From: SZUA-547 sp963669315
Lineage (GTDB): Bacteria; Pseudomonadota; Alphaproteobacteria; Rhodobacterales; Rhodobacteraceae
Direction of reading: 5' to 3'
NCBI GenBank assembly: GCA_963669315.1
Contig: OY770021.1
Span: forward strand, 3,162,001 to 3,226,000
Length of the DNA: 64,000 bases
Position numbers and translations under genes: made by a program. Every line of letters begins with the position of its first letter. Position 1 is the first letter of the stretch. Under the pieces are notes generated by a model. The model was given only the letters and a program-made list of their open reading frames with translations. It made no database searches and was not told the DNA's origin. This document shows positions 24,305 to 33,814 of this stretch, piece after piece.

Positions 24305-26086
24305 ATGAAAATGACCACGGAAGAAGCCTTTATCAAGGTCTGTCAGATGCATGGCATCGAACACGCCTTTGGCATCATCGGTTCGGCCATGATGCCGATC
24401 ACCGACCTGTTTCCGAAAGCCGGAATCAAGTTCTGGGACACCGCCCATGAGGTGAACGCGGGCATGATAGCCGACGGCTATTCCCGCTCCACCGGCAAGA
24501 TGAGCATGGCCATCTCGCAGAACGGCCCGGGCATCACCAACATGGTGACGCCGATCATCACCGCCTACTGGAACCACACCCCAATGCTGTTGGTCACGCC
24601 GCAGGCGGCGAACAAGACCATCGGTCAGGGCGGTTTCCAGGAAATGCAGCAGATGCGTCTGTTCTCTGACTGCGTTTGCTACCAGGAAGAACTGCGCGAC
24701 GCGACGCGCATCGGCGAAGTTCTGAACCGCGTGATCCTGAAAGCGATCCGCGGCTCGGCCCCGGCGCAGATCAACATCCCGCGCGACTTCTGGACTCAGG
24801 TTGTCGACATCGACCTGCCGCAGATCATCCGCATCGAGCATCCGGTGGGCGACCCCGACGCGATCAAGGAAGCCGCCGACCTGCTGTCGAGCGCGAAGTT
24901 CCCGGTCATCCTGAACGGCGCTGGCGTGGTTCTGTCCGGCGGAATTCCGGAGTCCGCGGCGCTCGCCGAGCGTCTTTCCGCGCCGGTTTGCTGCAACTAT
25001 CAGCACAACGACGCCTTCCCGGGTTCGCACCCGCTGGCCTGCGGCCCGCTGGGCTACAACGGCTCGAAGGCTGGCATGGACATGATCTCCAAAGCCGACG
25101 TCGTTCTGGCCTTGGGCACGCGTCTCAACCCGTTCTCGTCGCTGCCCGCGTATCAGACCGAGTATTGGCCGCAGGACGCGAAGATCATCCAGGTTGATAT
25201 CAACGCCGACCGGATCGGCCTGACCAAGCGCCTGGCGGTTGGCATTCAGGGCGACGCGAAGAAGGTTGCCGAGCAGATCCTCGCCGGCCTCTCGGACACG
25301 GCGGGCGACGACGGCCGGGCCGAGCGTGAGGCGGCCTGCGCGCAGGCCAAATCCGCTTGGGCCCAGCAACTGGCGTCGATGGTTCACGAGGAAGACGATC
25401 CGGGCATCACCTGGAACGAGCGCGCCCGTGAGCGTGAGCCGGGCAAGATGAGCCCGCGTCAGGCTTGGAGCGCAATTTCCGCCGCGCTGCCCGATGACGT
25501 GATCATCTCGACCGATATCGGCAACAACTGCGCGATCGGCAACGCCTATCCGAGCTTCGAGAAGGGTCGTAAGTACATGTCGCCGGGTCTGTTTGGTCCC
25601 TGCGGCTACGGTCTGCCCTCGATCCTGGGCGCCAAGATCGGCAACCCGGACACCCCGGTTTGCGGTTTCGCGGGCGACGGCGCGTTCGGCATCTCGATGA
25701 ACGAGATGACCGCTTGCGGCCGCGGCGACTGGCCGCCGATCACCTTCGTGATCTTCCGTAACTATCAGTGGGGTGCGGAGAAGCGGAACACGACGCTGTG
25801 GTTCGACGACAACTTCGTCGGCACCGAGCTGAATGTCGGCGTGAACTACGCGAAGGTGGCTGAGGCTTGCGGCGTGAAGGGCGTTCAGGCGGACTCGATG
25901 GAGTCTCTGAACGAGGCGCTGCGCACGGCGATCAAGGAGCAGATGGAGAATGGCGTCACGACGTACATTGAGTGCGTCCTGAACCAGGAGCTGGGCGAGC
26001 CGTTCCGTCGCGATGCGATGAAGCCGCCGGTCGCGGTCGCTGGCATCGACCCCAACGACTTCGTCGAGCAGAAGCCCCGTCTCTGA
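24305..26086 (+). CDS. xsc: Sulfoacetaldehyde acetyltransferase Xsc
   Basis: 593 residues, the usual Xsc length. ThDP enzyme of the acetolactate-synthase superfamily: N-terminal pyrimidine domain ('HAFGIIGSAMMPITDLFPKAG', 'ISQNGPGITNMVTP'), central domain ('VILNGAGVVLSGGIPESAALA'), and ThDP/metal motif 'GFAGDGAFGISMNEM' near residue 460. Long Xsc-typical segments such as 'QAANKTIGQGGFQEMQQMRLF' and 'RNYQWGAEKRNTTLWFDDNF' separate it from acetolactate synthase. It converts sulfoacetaldehyde plus phosphate to sulfite and acetyl phosphate, the meeting point for taurine, isethionate and (via ComDE) C3 sulfonates. pta follows after a hairpin. Confidence 0.95.
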   Translation: MKMTTEEAFIKVCQMHGIEHAFGIIGSAMMPITDLFPKAGIKFWDTAHEVNAGMIADGYSRSTGKMSMAISQNGPGITNMVTPIITAYWNHTPMLLVTPQAANKTIGQGGFQEMQQMRLFSDCVCYQEELRDATRIGEVLNRVILKAIRGSAPAQINIPRDFWTQVVDIDLPQIIRIEHPVGDPDAIKEAADLLSSAKFPVILNGAGVVLSGGIPESAALAERLSAPVCCNYQHNDAFPGSHPLACGPLGYNGSKAGMDMISKADVVLALGTRLNPFSSLPAYQTEYWPQDAKIIQVDINADRIGLTKRLAVGIQGDAKKVAEQILAGLSDTAGDDGRAEREAACAQAKSAWAQQLASMVHEEDDPGITWNERAREREPGKMSPRQAWSAISAALPDDVIISTDIGNNCAIGNAYPSFEKGRKYMSPGLFGPCGYGLPSILGAKIGNPDTPVCGFAGDGAFGISMNEMTACGRGDWPPITFVIFRNYQWGAEKRNTTLWFDDNFVGTELNVGVNYAKVAEACGVKGVQADSMESLNEALRTAIKEQMENGVTTYIECVLNQELGEPFRRDAMKPPVAVAGIDPNDFVEQKPRL

Positions 26087-26101
26087 CGATCGAAAATGAA
26101 C

Positions 26102-26127
26102 CGGAGAGGCGCGACCGCGCCTCTCCG
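26102..26127 (+). terminator. Intercistronic hairpin between xsc and pta
   Basis: CGGAGAGGCGC (26102-26112), loop GACC, GCGCCTCTCCG (26117-26127): a perfect 11-base-pair stem without a T run, 15 bases after the xsc stop. It probably raises xsc expression relative to pta-soe by mRNA stabilisation or partial termination. Confidence 0.72.
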
Positions 26128-26156
26128 ATCCGCCTTTCTATAATCAGGTTCCATGA

Positions 26157-27169
26157 ATGCAGATTCTCGATGACATCTGCGAAGCATCACGTTCCGCATC
26201 GCCTCGCATAGCGCTCGCTGAGGGCGACGACCCTCGCATCGTGGAGGCCGGATTGATGGCCGCCCGCGACGGGCTGGCCCGCATTCAGCTGATCGGGCCT
26301 GAGGCGGCGATCAACGAACAGTTGGCCGGACAAGACGGCGCTGAGCAGATCGATGTTCTCGATCCCACGACATCAGACAAGCTGGATGGCTACGCCGCCG
26401 CATATCTGGAGCTGCGCAAGAAGAAGGGCGCAACGCCTGAGGTCGCTCGGGAAGCGATGAGCGGGCAGCTCGGTTTCGCTGCGATGATGGTGCGTGAGGG
26501 CGACTCGGATGGCACGATCGGCGGCGCGGTGCGACCACGGCCGACACCGTCCGTACTGCGCTGCAGATTATCGGCAAGGCGCCCGACGCCGACGTCGTCT
26601 CCAGCTGTTTCTTGATGCTGCTGGGCGAGCCCTACAACCGGCCCGTTGTCTTCGCCGATTGCGGGTTGATCCTGCAACCGTCCGCGGCCGAACTCGCCAG
26701 CATCGCCATTGCTTCCGCCGCTTCCATGTCGGCGTTCACCGGCCACGATCCGCGGGTCGCGATGCTGTCATTCTCGACCATGGGCAGCGTCAATCCGAAG
26801 GCGCATGAGTCGATCAACCGCATTCGAGAGGCGATCGGGTTGATCAAAGACCGCGCGCCCGATCTGAACGTCGATGGCGAGATGCAATTCGACGCCGCGA
26901 TTGTTCCCGGTGTGGGGGGCAAGAAGGCGCCTGATTCCAGCGTCGCGGGCCAGGCCAATGTGTTTGTCTTTCCAAGCCTGAGCGCGGGCAATATCGGCTA
27001 CAAGATCGCGCAGCGACTGGGCGGCGCGGTGGCGCTCGGCCCGATCCTGCAAGGACTGGCCAAGCCCGCCAACGATCTTTCGCGCGGTTGCAGCGCCGAG
27101 GACGTTTATCAAATGATCGCGATCACCGGCGCGCAAGCGGCGGCGCAAAAACAGAGAAACGGGGATTGA
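26157..27169 (+). pseudogene. pta: Phosphate acetyltransferase Pta, interrupted by a one-base frameshift
   Basis: The first part reads from ATG 26157 ('MQILDDICEASRSASPRIALAEGDDPRIVEAGLMAA', split here at its natural motif) to Val at 26529-26531, and continues perfectly in another frame from 26531: A-T-T-A-D-T-V-R-T-A-L-Q-I-I-G-K, on to 'VVSSCFLMLLGEPYNRPVVFADCGL' and the C-terminal Pta domain ('EMQFDAAIVPGVGGKKAPDS', 'VFVFPSLSAGNIGYKIAQRLGG'). Restoring one G at about 26531 (GTG-GCG-ACC expected, GTG-CGA-CC found) gives an intact protein of about 337 residues, normal for the Xsc-linked Pta. The enzyme turns acetyl phosphate into acetyl-CoA. A sequencing or assembly error is as likely as a real mutation. 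soeA starts one base after the stop. Confidence 0.82.
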
Positions 27170-27170
27170 G

Positions 27171-30026
27171 ATGGGTCACCAGCCAAAGATCGATCTAAAC
27201 GCAAAGGTCGGCGATCATGTCGCGAAGACCACTTGCTATATGTGCGCATGCCGTTGCGGCATCAACGTGCATATTCGCGACGGCAAGGTCCGCTATATCG
27301 AGGGCAATCGCGATCACCCGGTGAACAAGGGCGTGCTCTGCGGAAAGGGCTCGGCCGGCATCATGCAGCACTATTCGCCCGCGCGCCTGCATGCGCCGAT
27401 GAAGCGGGTCGGTCCGCGCGGATCCGGCCAGTTTGAGGAAATCTCCTGGGACGAGGCGCTGGATCTGGCCACCGACTGGCTTGGTGAAATCCGCCACTCC
27501 GATCCCAAGCGGCTGGCCTTTTTCACCGGGCGTGACCAGAGCCAGTCGCTGACCGGCCTTTGGGCGATGCAATACGGCACCCCGAATTTCGCGGCCCATG
27601 GCGGGTTCTGTTCGGTCAATATGGCGGCTGGCGGTCTCTACACATTCGGCGGCGCGTTCTGGGAGTTCGGCGACCCGGATTGGGAGCACACCAAGTACTT
27701 CATGCTGTTCGGCGTGGCGGAGGATCATGCCTCGAACCCGATCAAGATCGGCATGGGCAAGATCAAGAAGCGCGGCGCCAAGGTGGTGTCGGTCAATCCG
27801 ATCCGCACTGGCTATAACGCTATTGCAGACGAGTGGGTGGGCATCCGGCCCGGTACGGATGGCCTGTTCGTCGGCGCGCTGATCCATGAGATGTTCCGGA
27901 ACCAAACCATCGATCTTGGCTATCTGGTTCGATACACGAACGCGCCCTGGCTGGTGATTCAGGATCCCGGCGCAGCTGATAACGGGCTTTTCGCCAAGAA
28001 TGAGAAGGGCGATCCGCTTGTCTTTGACCAGGCTTCCGGAGAATTCGTGAATGGGCGCTCGGCCGACATTCAGCCGAGCCTGACCGGTGACCGCACATTG
28101 CCCGACGGGCGTACGGCGCGCACCGTGTTCGATCTGATGGCCGAGCGCTATCTGGGCGACGATTACAGCCCCGAAGCGGTCGAAGAGAAGACCGGTGTTT
28201 CGGCGGACCAGATCCGCTCCATCGCCGCCGAGCTCGCCCATGTGGCGTTCCAGGAAGAGATCGTCATCGAGCAGGAGTGGACCGACTGGGCGGGCCGCAA
28301 GCAGGATAAGATGATCGGGCGTCCGGTCTCGATGCATGCGATGCGTGGCATCTCGGCCCACTCGAACGGTTTCCAGACCTGCCGGATGATCCACATCCTG
28401 CAAATCCTGCTCGGGACGATCGATTGCCCCGGCGGGTTCCGCTACAAGCCGCCATATCCGAAGCTTTCGCCGCCTTGGTTGCTGCCGCATGGCGCGTTGC
28501 AGGACATCAAGGCTGACGAACCTCTGGGCGGGCCGCATCTTGGCTTCCCGCTTGGCCCGCAGCATCTTCTGCTCGACGGCGACAAGCCCAGCCGGATCGA
28601 CAAGGGCTTCAGCTGGGATGCGCCGATGTCGGCTCACGGGCTGATGCATATGGTCATCAACAACGCGGCGAAGAAGGACCCTTACGGGATCGACGTTCTG
28701 TTCATGTACATGGCGAACATGGCGTGGAACTCTTCAATGAATGTGCCGGGCACATTGGATGCGCTGACGGCCAAGGATGAGGATGGCGAGTATGTGATCC
28801 CCAAGATCATCTACTCGGACGCGTATTATTCCGAGACGGTGCCCTTCGCTGACCTGATCCTGCCGGACACCACCTATCTGGAGAGGTATGACTGTATCTC
28901 TCTGCTGGATCGGCCGATCTCAGAGCCCGATATGGCGGCGGACTCAATCCGCCATCCGGTGGTGAAGCCCGATCGCGATGTTCGCGGCTTCCAGGAGGTG
29001 CTGATCGATCTTGGCGCCAGACTGAAATTGCCGGCCTTCACCAATGAGGACGGCACGCCCAAATTCCCGGGCGGGTACGCCGATTACATTGTCAATCATG
29101 AGAGGAAACCGGGCCTCGGTCCGCTTGCGGGCTTCCGCGGGCCGAAGGGCGACGAAACCGGCCGCGGCGAGCCGAACCCCGAACAGATTGACAAGTATAT
29201 CGAGAACGGGGCGTTCTTCGCGCACCATCTGAAGCCGGAGCAGCGCTACTACAAGCACGCCAATCTCGACTATCTGAACTGGGCGGTCGAGATGGGCTTC
29301 CGCACGGTCAACTATCCGACGATCTTCCAGCTTTACAGCGAACCGATCCAGTCGTTCCGGCTTGCGGCTGAGGGGCATGGCGATATCCAGCCACCCGATG
29401 ACGACCATCGACAGCGGATCATCAAATACTTCGATCCGCTTCCCAGCTGGTATGAGCCGCTGGAGGAGACCAAGGTCGACACCAAGAAATACCCGCTAAA
29501 CGCCCTGACGCAGCGTCCCATGCACATGTATCACTCCTGGGGCTCACAGAACGCGTGGCTTCGCCAGATCACGGCGGCGAACCGGCTTTATATCCACACC
29601 TCGGTCGGCGAGAAGATCGGCGCCAAAGATGATAACTGGGTGTGGCTCAGCTCGCATCAGGGCCGGGTGAAGTGCCAGGTTCGTCTTATGGATGGCGTGA
29701 ACCCCGATACGGTCTGGACCTGGAACGCCATCGGCAAGCGCCGCGGCGCATGGGGCCTTTCGGACGACGCGCCGGAATCCAATCAGGGGTTCCTGCTGAA
29801 CCATCTGATCTCCGAATTGCTTCCCGAAGGCGGGGGCGGGTACCGCTACTCCAACTCCGACCCGATCACCGGTCAGGCCGCGTGGTTCGATCTGCGCGTG
29901 GCCATCGAGAAGGCTGATGGAGATGGTCAGACCGAACCGTTCTTCGAGCCGGTCGGCGCGAGCACTCAGAAACCTTCCCCGCAAAAAGTCGCCTATGGCG
30001 CCGAGTTCAGGAGCAAAGCGAAATGA
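27171..30026 (+). CDS. soeA: Membrane-bound sulfite dehydrogenase, molybdopterin subunit SoeA
   Basis: 951 residues. N-terminal 4Fe-4S motif Cys22, Cys25, Cys29 and Cys57 ('CYMCACRCG' ... 'GVLCGKG'), followed by the molybdopterin oxidoreductase domain ('FFTGRDQSQSLTGLWAMQYG', 'GGFCSVNMAAGG') and the C-terminal dinucleotide-binding domain ('RPMHMYHSWGSQNAWLRQI'). No twin-arginine signal is present, so the subunit stays in the cytoplasm, as known for SoeABC and unlike exported DMSO reductases or SorAB. It oxidises sulfite, released by Xsc, to sulfate. It directly follows pta and overlaps soeB by four bases. Confidence 0.88.
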   Translation: MGHQPKIDLNAKVGDHVAKTTCYMCACRCGINVHIRDGKVRYIEGNRDHPVNKGVLCGKGSAGIMQHYSPARLHAPMKRVGPRGSGQFEEISWDEALDLATDWLGEIRHSDPKRLAFFTGRDQSQSLTGLWAMQYGTPNFAAHGGFCSVNMAAGGLYTFGGAFWEFGDPDWEHTKYFMLFGVAEDHASNPIKIGMGKIKKRGAKVVSVNPIRTGYNAIADEWVGIRPGTDGLFVGALIHEMFRNQTIDLGYLVRYTNAPWLVIQDPGAADNGLFAKNEKGDPLVFDQASGEFVNGRSADIQPSLTGDRTLPDGRTARTVFDLMAERYLGDDYSPEAVEEKTGVSADQIRSIAAELAHVAFQEEIVIEQEWTDWAGRKQDKMIGRPVSMHAMRGISAHSNGFQTCRMIHILQILLGTIDCPGGFRYKPPYPKLSPPWLLPHGALQDIKADEPLGGPHLGFPLGPQHLLLDGDKPSRIDKGFSWDAPMSAHGLMHMVINNAAKKDPYGIDVLFMYMANMAWNSSMNVPGTLDALTAKDEDGEYVIPKIIYSDAYYSETVPFADLILPDTTYLERYDCISLLDRPISEPDMAADSIRHPVVKPDRDVRGFQEVLIDLGARLKLPAFTNEDGTPKFPGGYADYIVNHERKPGLGPLAGFRGPKGDETGRGEPNPEQIDKYIENGAFFAHHLKPEQRYYKHANLDYLNWAVEMGFRTVNYPTIFQLYSEPIQSFRLAAEGHGDIQPPDDDHRQRIIKYFDPLPSWYEPLEETKVDTKKYPLNALTQRPMHMYHSWGSQNAWLRQITAANRLYIHTSVGEKIGAKDDNWVWLSSHQGRVKCQVRLMDGVNPDTVWTWNAIGKRRGAWGLSDDAPESNQGFLLNHLISELLPEGGGGYRYSNSDPITGQAAWFDLRVAIEKADGDGQTEPFFEPVGASTQKPSPQKVAYGAEFRSKAK

Positions 30027-30775
30027 CCTCTTTGCCTGAAAAGACCAACAAGAAGCTCGGTCTCGTTATCGATCTGGACATTTGCGTCGGCTGCCAGGCC
30101 TGCGCGACCAGCTGCAAGGAATGGAACACAGGCGGCTACAGCGCGCCCCTGTCGGATCATGACGCCTATGGCGGCGACCCGTCAGGCGCGTGGTTGAACC
30201 GCGTCCATTCCTACGAGGTGAAGAACGAGAACGGCGCCGCCAAGACAGTGCATTTCCCGCGCTCCTGCCTGCATTGTGAGGAGCCGGACTGCGTGACGGT
30301 GTGCCCGACCGGGGCCAGCTATAAGCGCGAAGAAGACGGGATTGTTCTCGTCAATCCGGACACCTGCATCGGCTGCAAGCTGTGCTCCTGGGCGTGTCCC
30401 TATGGCGCGCGCGAGTACGATTACGATCACGGCGTGATGAAGAAATGCACGTTGTGCGTCGACCGGATCTACAACGACACGATCCCGGAGGAAGATCGAG
30501 TGCCCGCCTGCGTCCGCGCTTGCCCGACGGGCGCTCGGGCCTTCGGCGATCTTGGCGATCCGGAAAGCGATGTGTCGAAATCGGTTGCTGAGCGGGAAGG
30601 TTTCAACCTTCTGGACGAGTTTGGCTACAAGCCCGTCAACAAGTACCTGCCGCCGCGCATCAATACGGTGGAGGCGGCGCCTGCGCCGCAGCAAGAAGCT
30701 GAGCCAGCCTCGGCGTCCGACGGGTCCGCGGTCGAACGGCTGTTCGCCTGGGCCGATAAAGCCCTGTCGCGTTAG
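30023..30775 (+). CDS. soeB: Sulfite dehydrogenase iron-sulfur subunit SoeB
   Basis: 250 residues with four 4Fe-4S cysteine clusters of the DmsB/PsrB type: 'CVGCQACATSCKEWN' (from about residue 22), 'CLHCEEPDCVTVCPTG', 'CIGCKLCSWACPYGA', and 'CTLCVDRIYND' with 'ACVRACPTGAR'. A less conserved Ala/Pro-rich tail follows. It carries electrons from SoeA to the membrane subunit. Start overlaps soeA (ATGA); soeC begins nine bases after its stop. Confidence 0.9.
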   Translation: MTSLPEKTNKKLGLVIDLDICVGCQACATSCKEWNTGGYSAPLSDHDAYGGDPSGAWLNRVHSYEVKNENGAAKTVHFPRSCLHCEEPDCVTVCPTGASYKREEDGIVLVNPDTCIGCKLCSWACPYGAREYDYDHGVMKKCTLCVDRIYNDTIPEEDRVPACVRACPTGARAFGDLGDPESDVSKSVAEREGFNLLDEFGYKPVNKYLPPRINTVEAAPAPQQEAEPASASDGSAVERLFAWADKALSR

Positions 30776-30784
30776 GAGGTTCCG

Positions 30785-31729
30785 ATGCATCCCGCATATT
30801 CCGTTATCGTTTTCACCACCTGTTCCGGCGCCGGCTACGGGCTGATGTTCTGGTTATCACTGGCCCACGTTTTTGGGGCCTTGCCGGAAAGCCGCTGGCT
30901 GGCGTTCATCGCCATCGCGCTGGCCCTGATCCTGATCTCGGTCGGCTTGATCGCGTCGACGCTGCATCTGGGCCATCCGGAGCGGGCGGTCGGGGCGTTT
31001 TCGCAATGGCGGTCGTCCTGGCTGTCGCGAGAGGGCGTCGCCGCCGTCGCGACTTACGCGCCGTCGGGTCTGCTCGCCTTGATCTGGCTGATCGGGGCTG
31101 ACACCGGGTTGACCGTCCTTCTGGCGTTGCTGTCCGCAGTGGGCGCAGCGGTCACGGTGTACTGCACCGGGATGATCTACGGCTCGCTTCGCACCATAAG
31201 GCAATGGAGCAACCAGTTGACGCCATTCATTTATATGGCGCTTGGCTCGGCAACGGGCGCGCTGCTGCTGGCGTTGTTGATGGCGCTGTTCGGCGCGGCG
31301 TCGGGCTTGATCGGCGTAATCGTTTTGCTCAGCTTCGCGGCCGCCGGCTGGTTGAAGATGACCTATTGGCGCCAGATCGACGCGGATCAGGGCCAGTACA
31401 CAGCGGAAATGGCCACAGGTTTAGGGCAGGGCGGCGGCTCTGTTCGCCCGCTCGACCCGCCGCACACACGCCCGAACTTCGTGATGCGTGAGATGGGCTA
31501 TCAGGTCGCGCGCAAGCACGCCGACAAGCTGCGCCGACTGGCGTTGCTGGCGCTGTTCGCCGCTCCGTTGGCGGCGGCTGTGCTGGCCTTGCTGATCAGC
31601 AGTATGGCCGGGCTGGTTTATCTGGCCGCCGCGGTCGCGGCCGGTTGGGGCGTAGCTACGGAACGCTGGCTGTTCTTCGCCGAGGCCGAGCATGTCAGCC
31701 AACTCTATTACGGCGCGAAAAGGGCCTGA
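30785..31729 (+). CDS. soeC: Sulfite dehydrogenase membrane anchor SoeC (DmsC/NrfD-like)
   Basis: 314 residues with about eight hydrophobic helices and the DmsC-type opening 'HPAYSVIVFTTCSGAGYGLMFW' (read as the first helix), 'LHLGHPERAVGAFSQWRSSWLSREG' and 'LYYGAKRA' at the end. It anchors SoeAB to the cytoplasmic face and passes electrons to quinone. AGGAGG precedes the ATG. The permease gene follows 33 bases after its stop. Confidence 0.88.
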   Translation: MHPAYSVIVFTTCSGAGYGLMFWLSLAHVFGALPESRWLAFIAIALALILISVGLIASTLHLGHPERAVGAFSQWRSSWLSREGVAAVATYAPSGLLALIWLIGADTGLTVLLALLSAVGAAVTVYCTGMIYGSLRTIRQWSNQLTPFIYMALGSATGALLLALLMALFGAASGLIGVIVLLSFAAAGWLKMTYWRQIDADQGQYTAEMATGLGQGGGSVRPLDPPHTRPNFVMREMGYQVARKHADKLRRLALLALFAAPLAAAVLALLISSMAGLVYLAAAVAAGWGVATERWLFFAEAEHVSQLYYGAKRA

Positions 31730-31762
31730 CAAGCAATTAATTACTAAAGGGATTTTCGACCG

Positions 31763-33628
31763 ATGGAGTCGCTCGGCCTGACCACCGACATGATGATCGT
31801 TCTGGGCATTCTGGCTCTTACGGTCTTCATGTTCGCCTCTGAAATCGTCCGGGTGGACGTCGCGGCGATCATCATCATGGTGCTGCTGGGATGCATCGCC
31901 TCTCTGCCTGGTATGGGCGGCCTGGTGGATGTGTCCACCCTGTTCAACGGGTTCGGCAGCAACGCGGTGGTCTCCATCATCGCGGTGATGATCATCGGCG
32001 CGGGGCTGGACAAGACCGGCGTGATGTCGACCGTCGCTGTCTGGATCACCAAAGTCGGCGGCTCCACCGAATCCCGGATCATCACCATGATCTCGGGCGT
32101 GGTCGGATTTATCTCCTCCTTCATGCAGAATGTGGGCGCCGCGGCGCTGTTCCTGCCGGTCGTGTCCCGCATATCCGTCCGCACCGGCCTGCCGATGTCG
32201 CGCCTGCTCATGCCGATGGGTTTTTGCGCGATCCTGGGCGGCACGATGACCATGGTCGGCTCATCACCGCTGATCCTGCTGAACGACCTTATTATTGGCG
32301 TCAACGCGTCTCTGCCCGCCGATCAGCAGATGGAGACTTATGGCCTTTTTGACGTGACGCCGGTGGGCGCCGCGCTCGTTTTGACCGGCATCATCTATTT
32401 TCTGGTCTTTGGCCGTGTCGTGCTGCCAGTGGTAAAGACGCATAACGGCGCATCCGGGCGAAGCCTGTTGGATTACTTCAACAACGTCTATGATCTGGAC
32501 GGAGAGATTCACGAGTTCGACGTGCGGGCCGGAAGCCCGCTTGCGGGCAAATCGATCGATGAGCTTGAGACCAATTACAAGCTTCTGATCATCGCGACCC
32601 ACTACAACAAAAAGACCTTCATGGCGCCGCCGCGCGACGTCCAGATACAGGCGCCGGCGCATATCGCCGTAATCGGATCGCGCCCGGACGTCGCGAAGTT
32701 TGCCGAGGATTTCGAACTTACCGAATTGCCGGAGCTTGATGACTTTTCGGAAACGCTCGGCGCGACGAAAGCGGGGATCGCCGAGATCGTGATCCCGCCG
32801 AATTCCGCGATCATCGGCAAGACCGGGCGCGAGATCGTTATGCGCAAGGTCTATGACCTGTCGCCGCTGGTGCTTTACCGCGCGGGCGAAGTGTACACGC
32901 GTGGCAAGGGCAATCTGCTGGGCAATATGCCCTATCAGGCGGGCGACACGCTGGTGTGCCACACGCCATGGGACTCGCTGGCGCGGCTCGAGAAGAATCG
33001 CGATTTCGTCGTCGTGACGACGGACTATCCGAGGGAAGAGCTACGTCCGCAAAAAGTCGGATTCGCGCTCGTCTTCTTCCTTATCGCGCTCGCGCTGATC
33101 CTTGGAACCGATCTCAGGCTTTCGCTTTGCCTGCTGGTCGGCGCGGTGGGCATGATTGTCAGCCGGGTTCTGAGCATTCAGGAAGCTTACGACTCGGTCG
33201 GCTGGAATACCGTGTTCTTGTTGGCCAGTCTGATCCCGTTAGGGCAGGCCGTGCAATCGACGGGAACGGCGCAATGGATCGCCGATCAGGTGCTCAGCGT
33301 GCTTGACGGGATGCCGATCTGGACCATTCAGGCCGCCGTCGCAGTGCTCGCGACCATCTTCACTTTGGTGATGTCCAATGTGGGCGCGACCGTCTTGCTG
33401 GTGCCGTTGGCGGTGAATATCGCGCTCGGCGCAGGGGCGGACCCGGCGCTCTTCGCGCTGACCGTCGCCATCTCGACCTCGAATTCCTTCCTGATCCCGA
33501 CGCATCAGGTGAACGCGCTGATCATGGGTCCAGGCGGCTATTCGGTGACGGATTTCATGCGGGCCGGCGGCGTGATGACGATCCTGTTCCTGATCGTATC
33601 GATGGCGATGCTGAACCTGGTCTTCTAG
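31763..33628 (+). CDS. SLC13/DASS-type permease with two RCK_C (TrkA-C) domains, candidate sulfate or sulfite exporter
   Basis: 621 residues. N-terminal transmembrane half (about 1-210, with 'GFGSNAVVSIIAVMIIGAGLDKTG' and 'GGTMTMVGSSPLILLNDLI'), a soluble middle with two TrkA-C-like domains (about 248-325, 'FDVRAGSPLAGKSIDELE'; about 338-420, 'IPPNSAIIGKTGREIV'), then a C-terminal transmembrane half ending 'STSNSFLIPTHQVNALIMGPGGY'. This layout is common in bacterial permeases associated with sulfur metabolism. Directly downstream of soeABC, export of sulfate (or sulfite) is the sensible reading, since sulfonate users must dispose of it. Transport direction and ion cannot be seen. Confidence 0.8.
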   Translation: MESLGLTTDMMIVLGILALTVFMFASEIVRVDVAAIIIMVLLGCIASLPGMGGLVDVSTLFNGFGSNAVVSIIAVMIIGAGLDKTGVMSTVAVWITKVGGSTESRIITMISGVVGFISSFMQNVGAAALFLPVVSRISVRTGLPMSRLLMPMGFCAILGGTMTMVGSSPLILLNDLIIGVNASLPADQQMETYGLFDVTPVGAALVLTGIIYFLVFGRVVLPVVKTHNGASGRSLLDYFNNVYDLDGEIHEFDVRAGSPLAGKSIDELETNYKLLIIATHYNKKTFMAPPRDVQIQAPAHIAVIGSRPDVAKFAEDFELTELPELDDFSETLGATKAGIAEIVIPPNSAIIGKTGREIVMRKVYDLSPLVLYRAGEVYTRGKGNLLGNMPYQAGDTLVCHTPWDSLARLEKNRDFVVVTTDYPREELRPQKVGFALVFFLIALALILGTDLRLSLCLLVGAVGMIVSRVLSIQEAYDSVGWNTVFLLASLIPLGQAVQSTGTAQWIADQVLSVLDGMPIWTIQAAVAVLATIFTLVMSNVGATVLLVPLAVNIALGAGADPALFALTVAISTSNSFLIPTHQVNALIMGPGGYSVTDFMRAGGVMTILFLIVSMAMLNLVF

Positions 33629-33814
33629 GCCAGAGGGCGTGAATCCGCGCGGCGAATTGCGGCTTCATTGGACCGCGGCGCACCCATGCACTAACGTCTC
33701 ATTCTGACGGCTTGGCTTAATGGCCCTGCAGATCTTTCTTGCGAATTGGCCGCGACCGGGGCTGAATCGCTGGGAATCAAAAAACTGAATGAAACGCCAA
33801 CATGGGAGAGAGAG

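Noticed and set aside
27195..28649. 484-codon open frame on the minus strand
   Set aside because: It is exactly antisense to soeA, has no family resemblance, and arises from the GC-rich codon pattern of the real gene.
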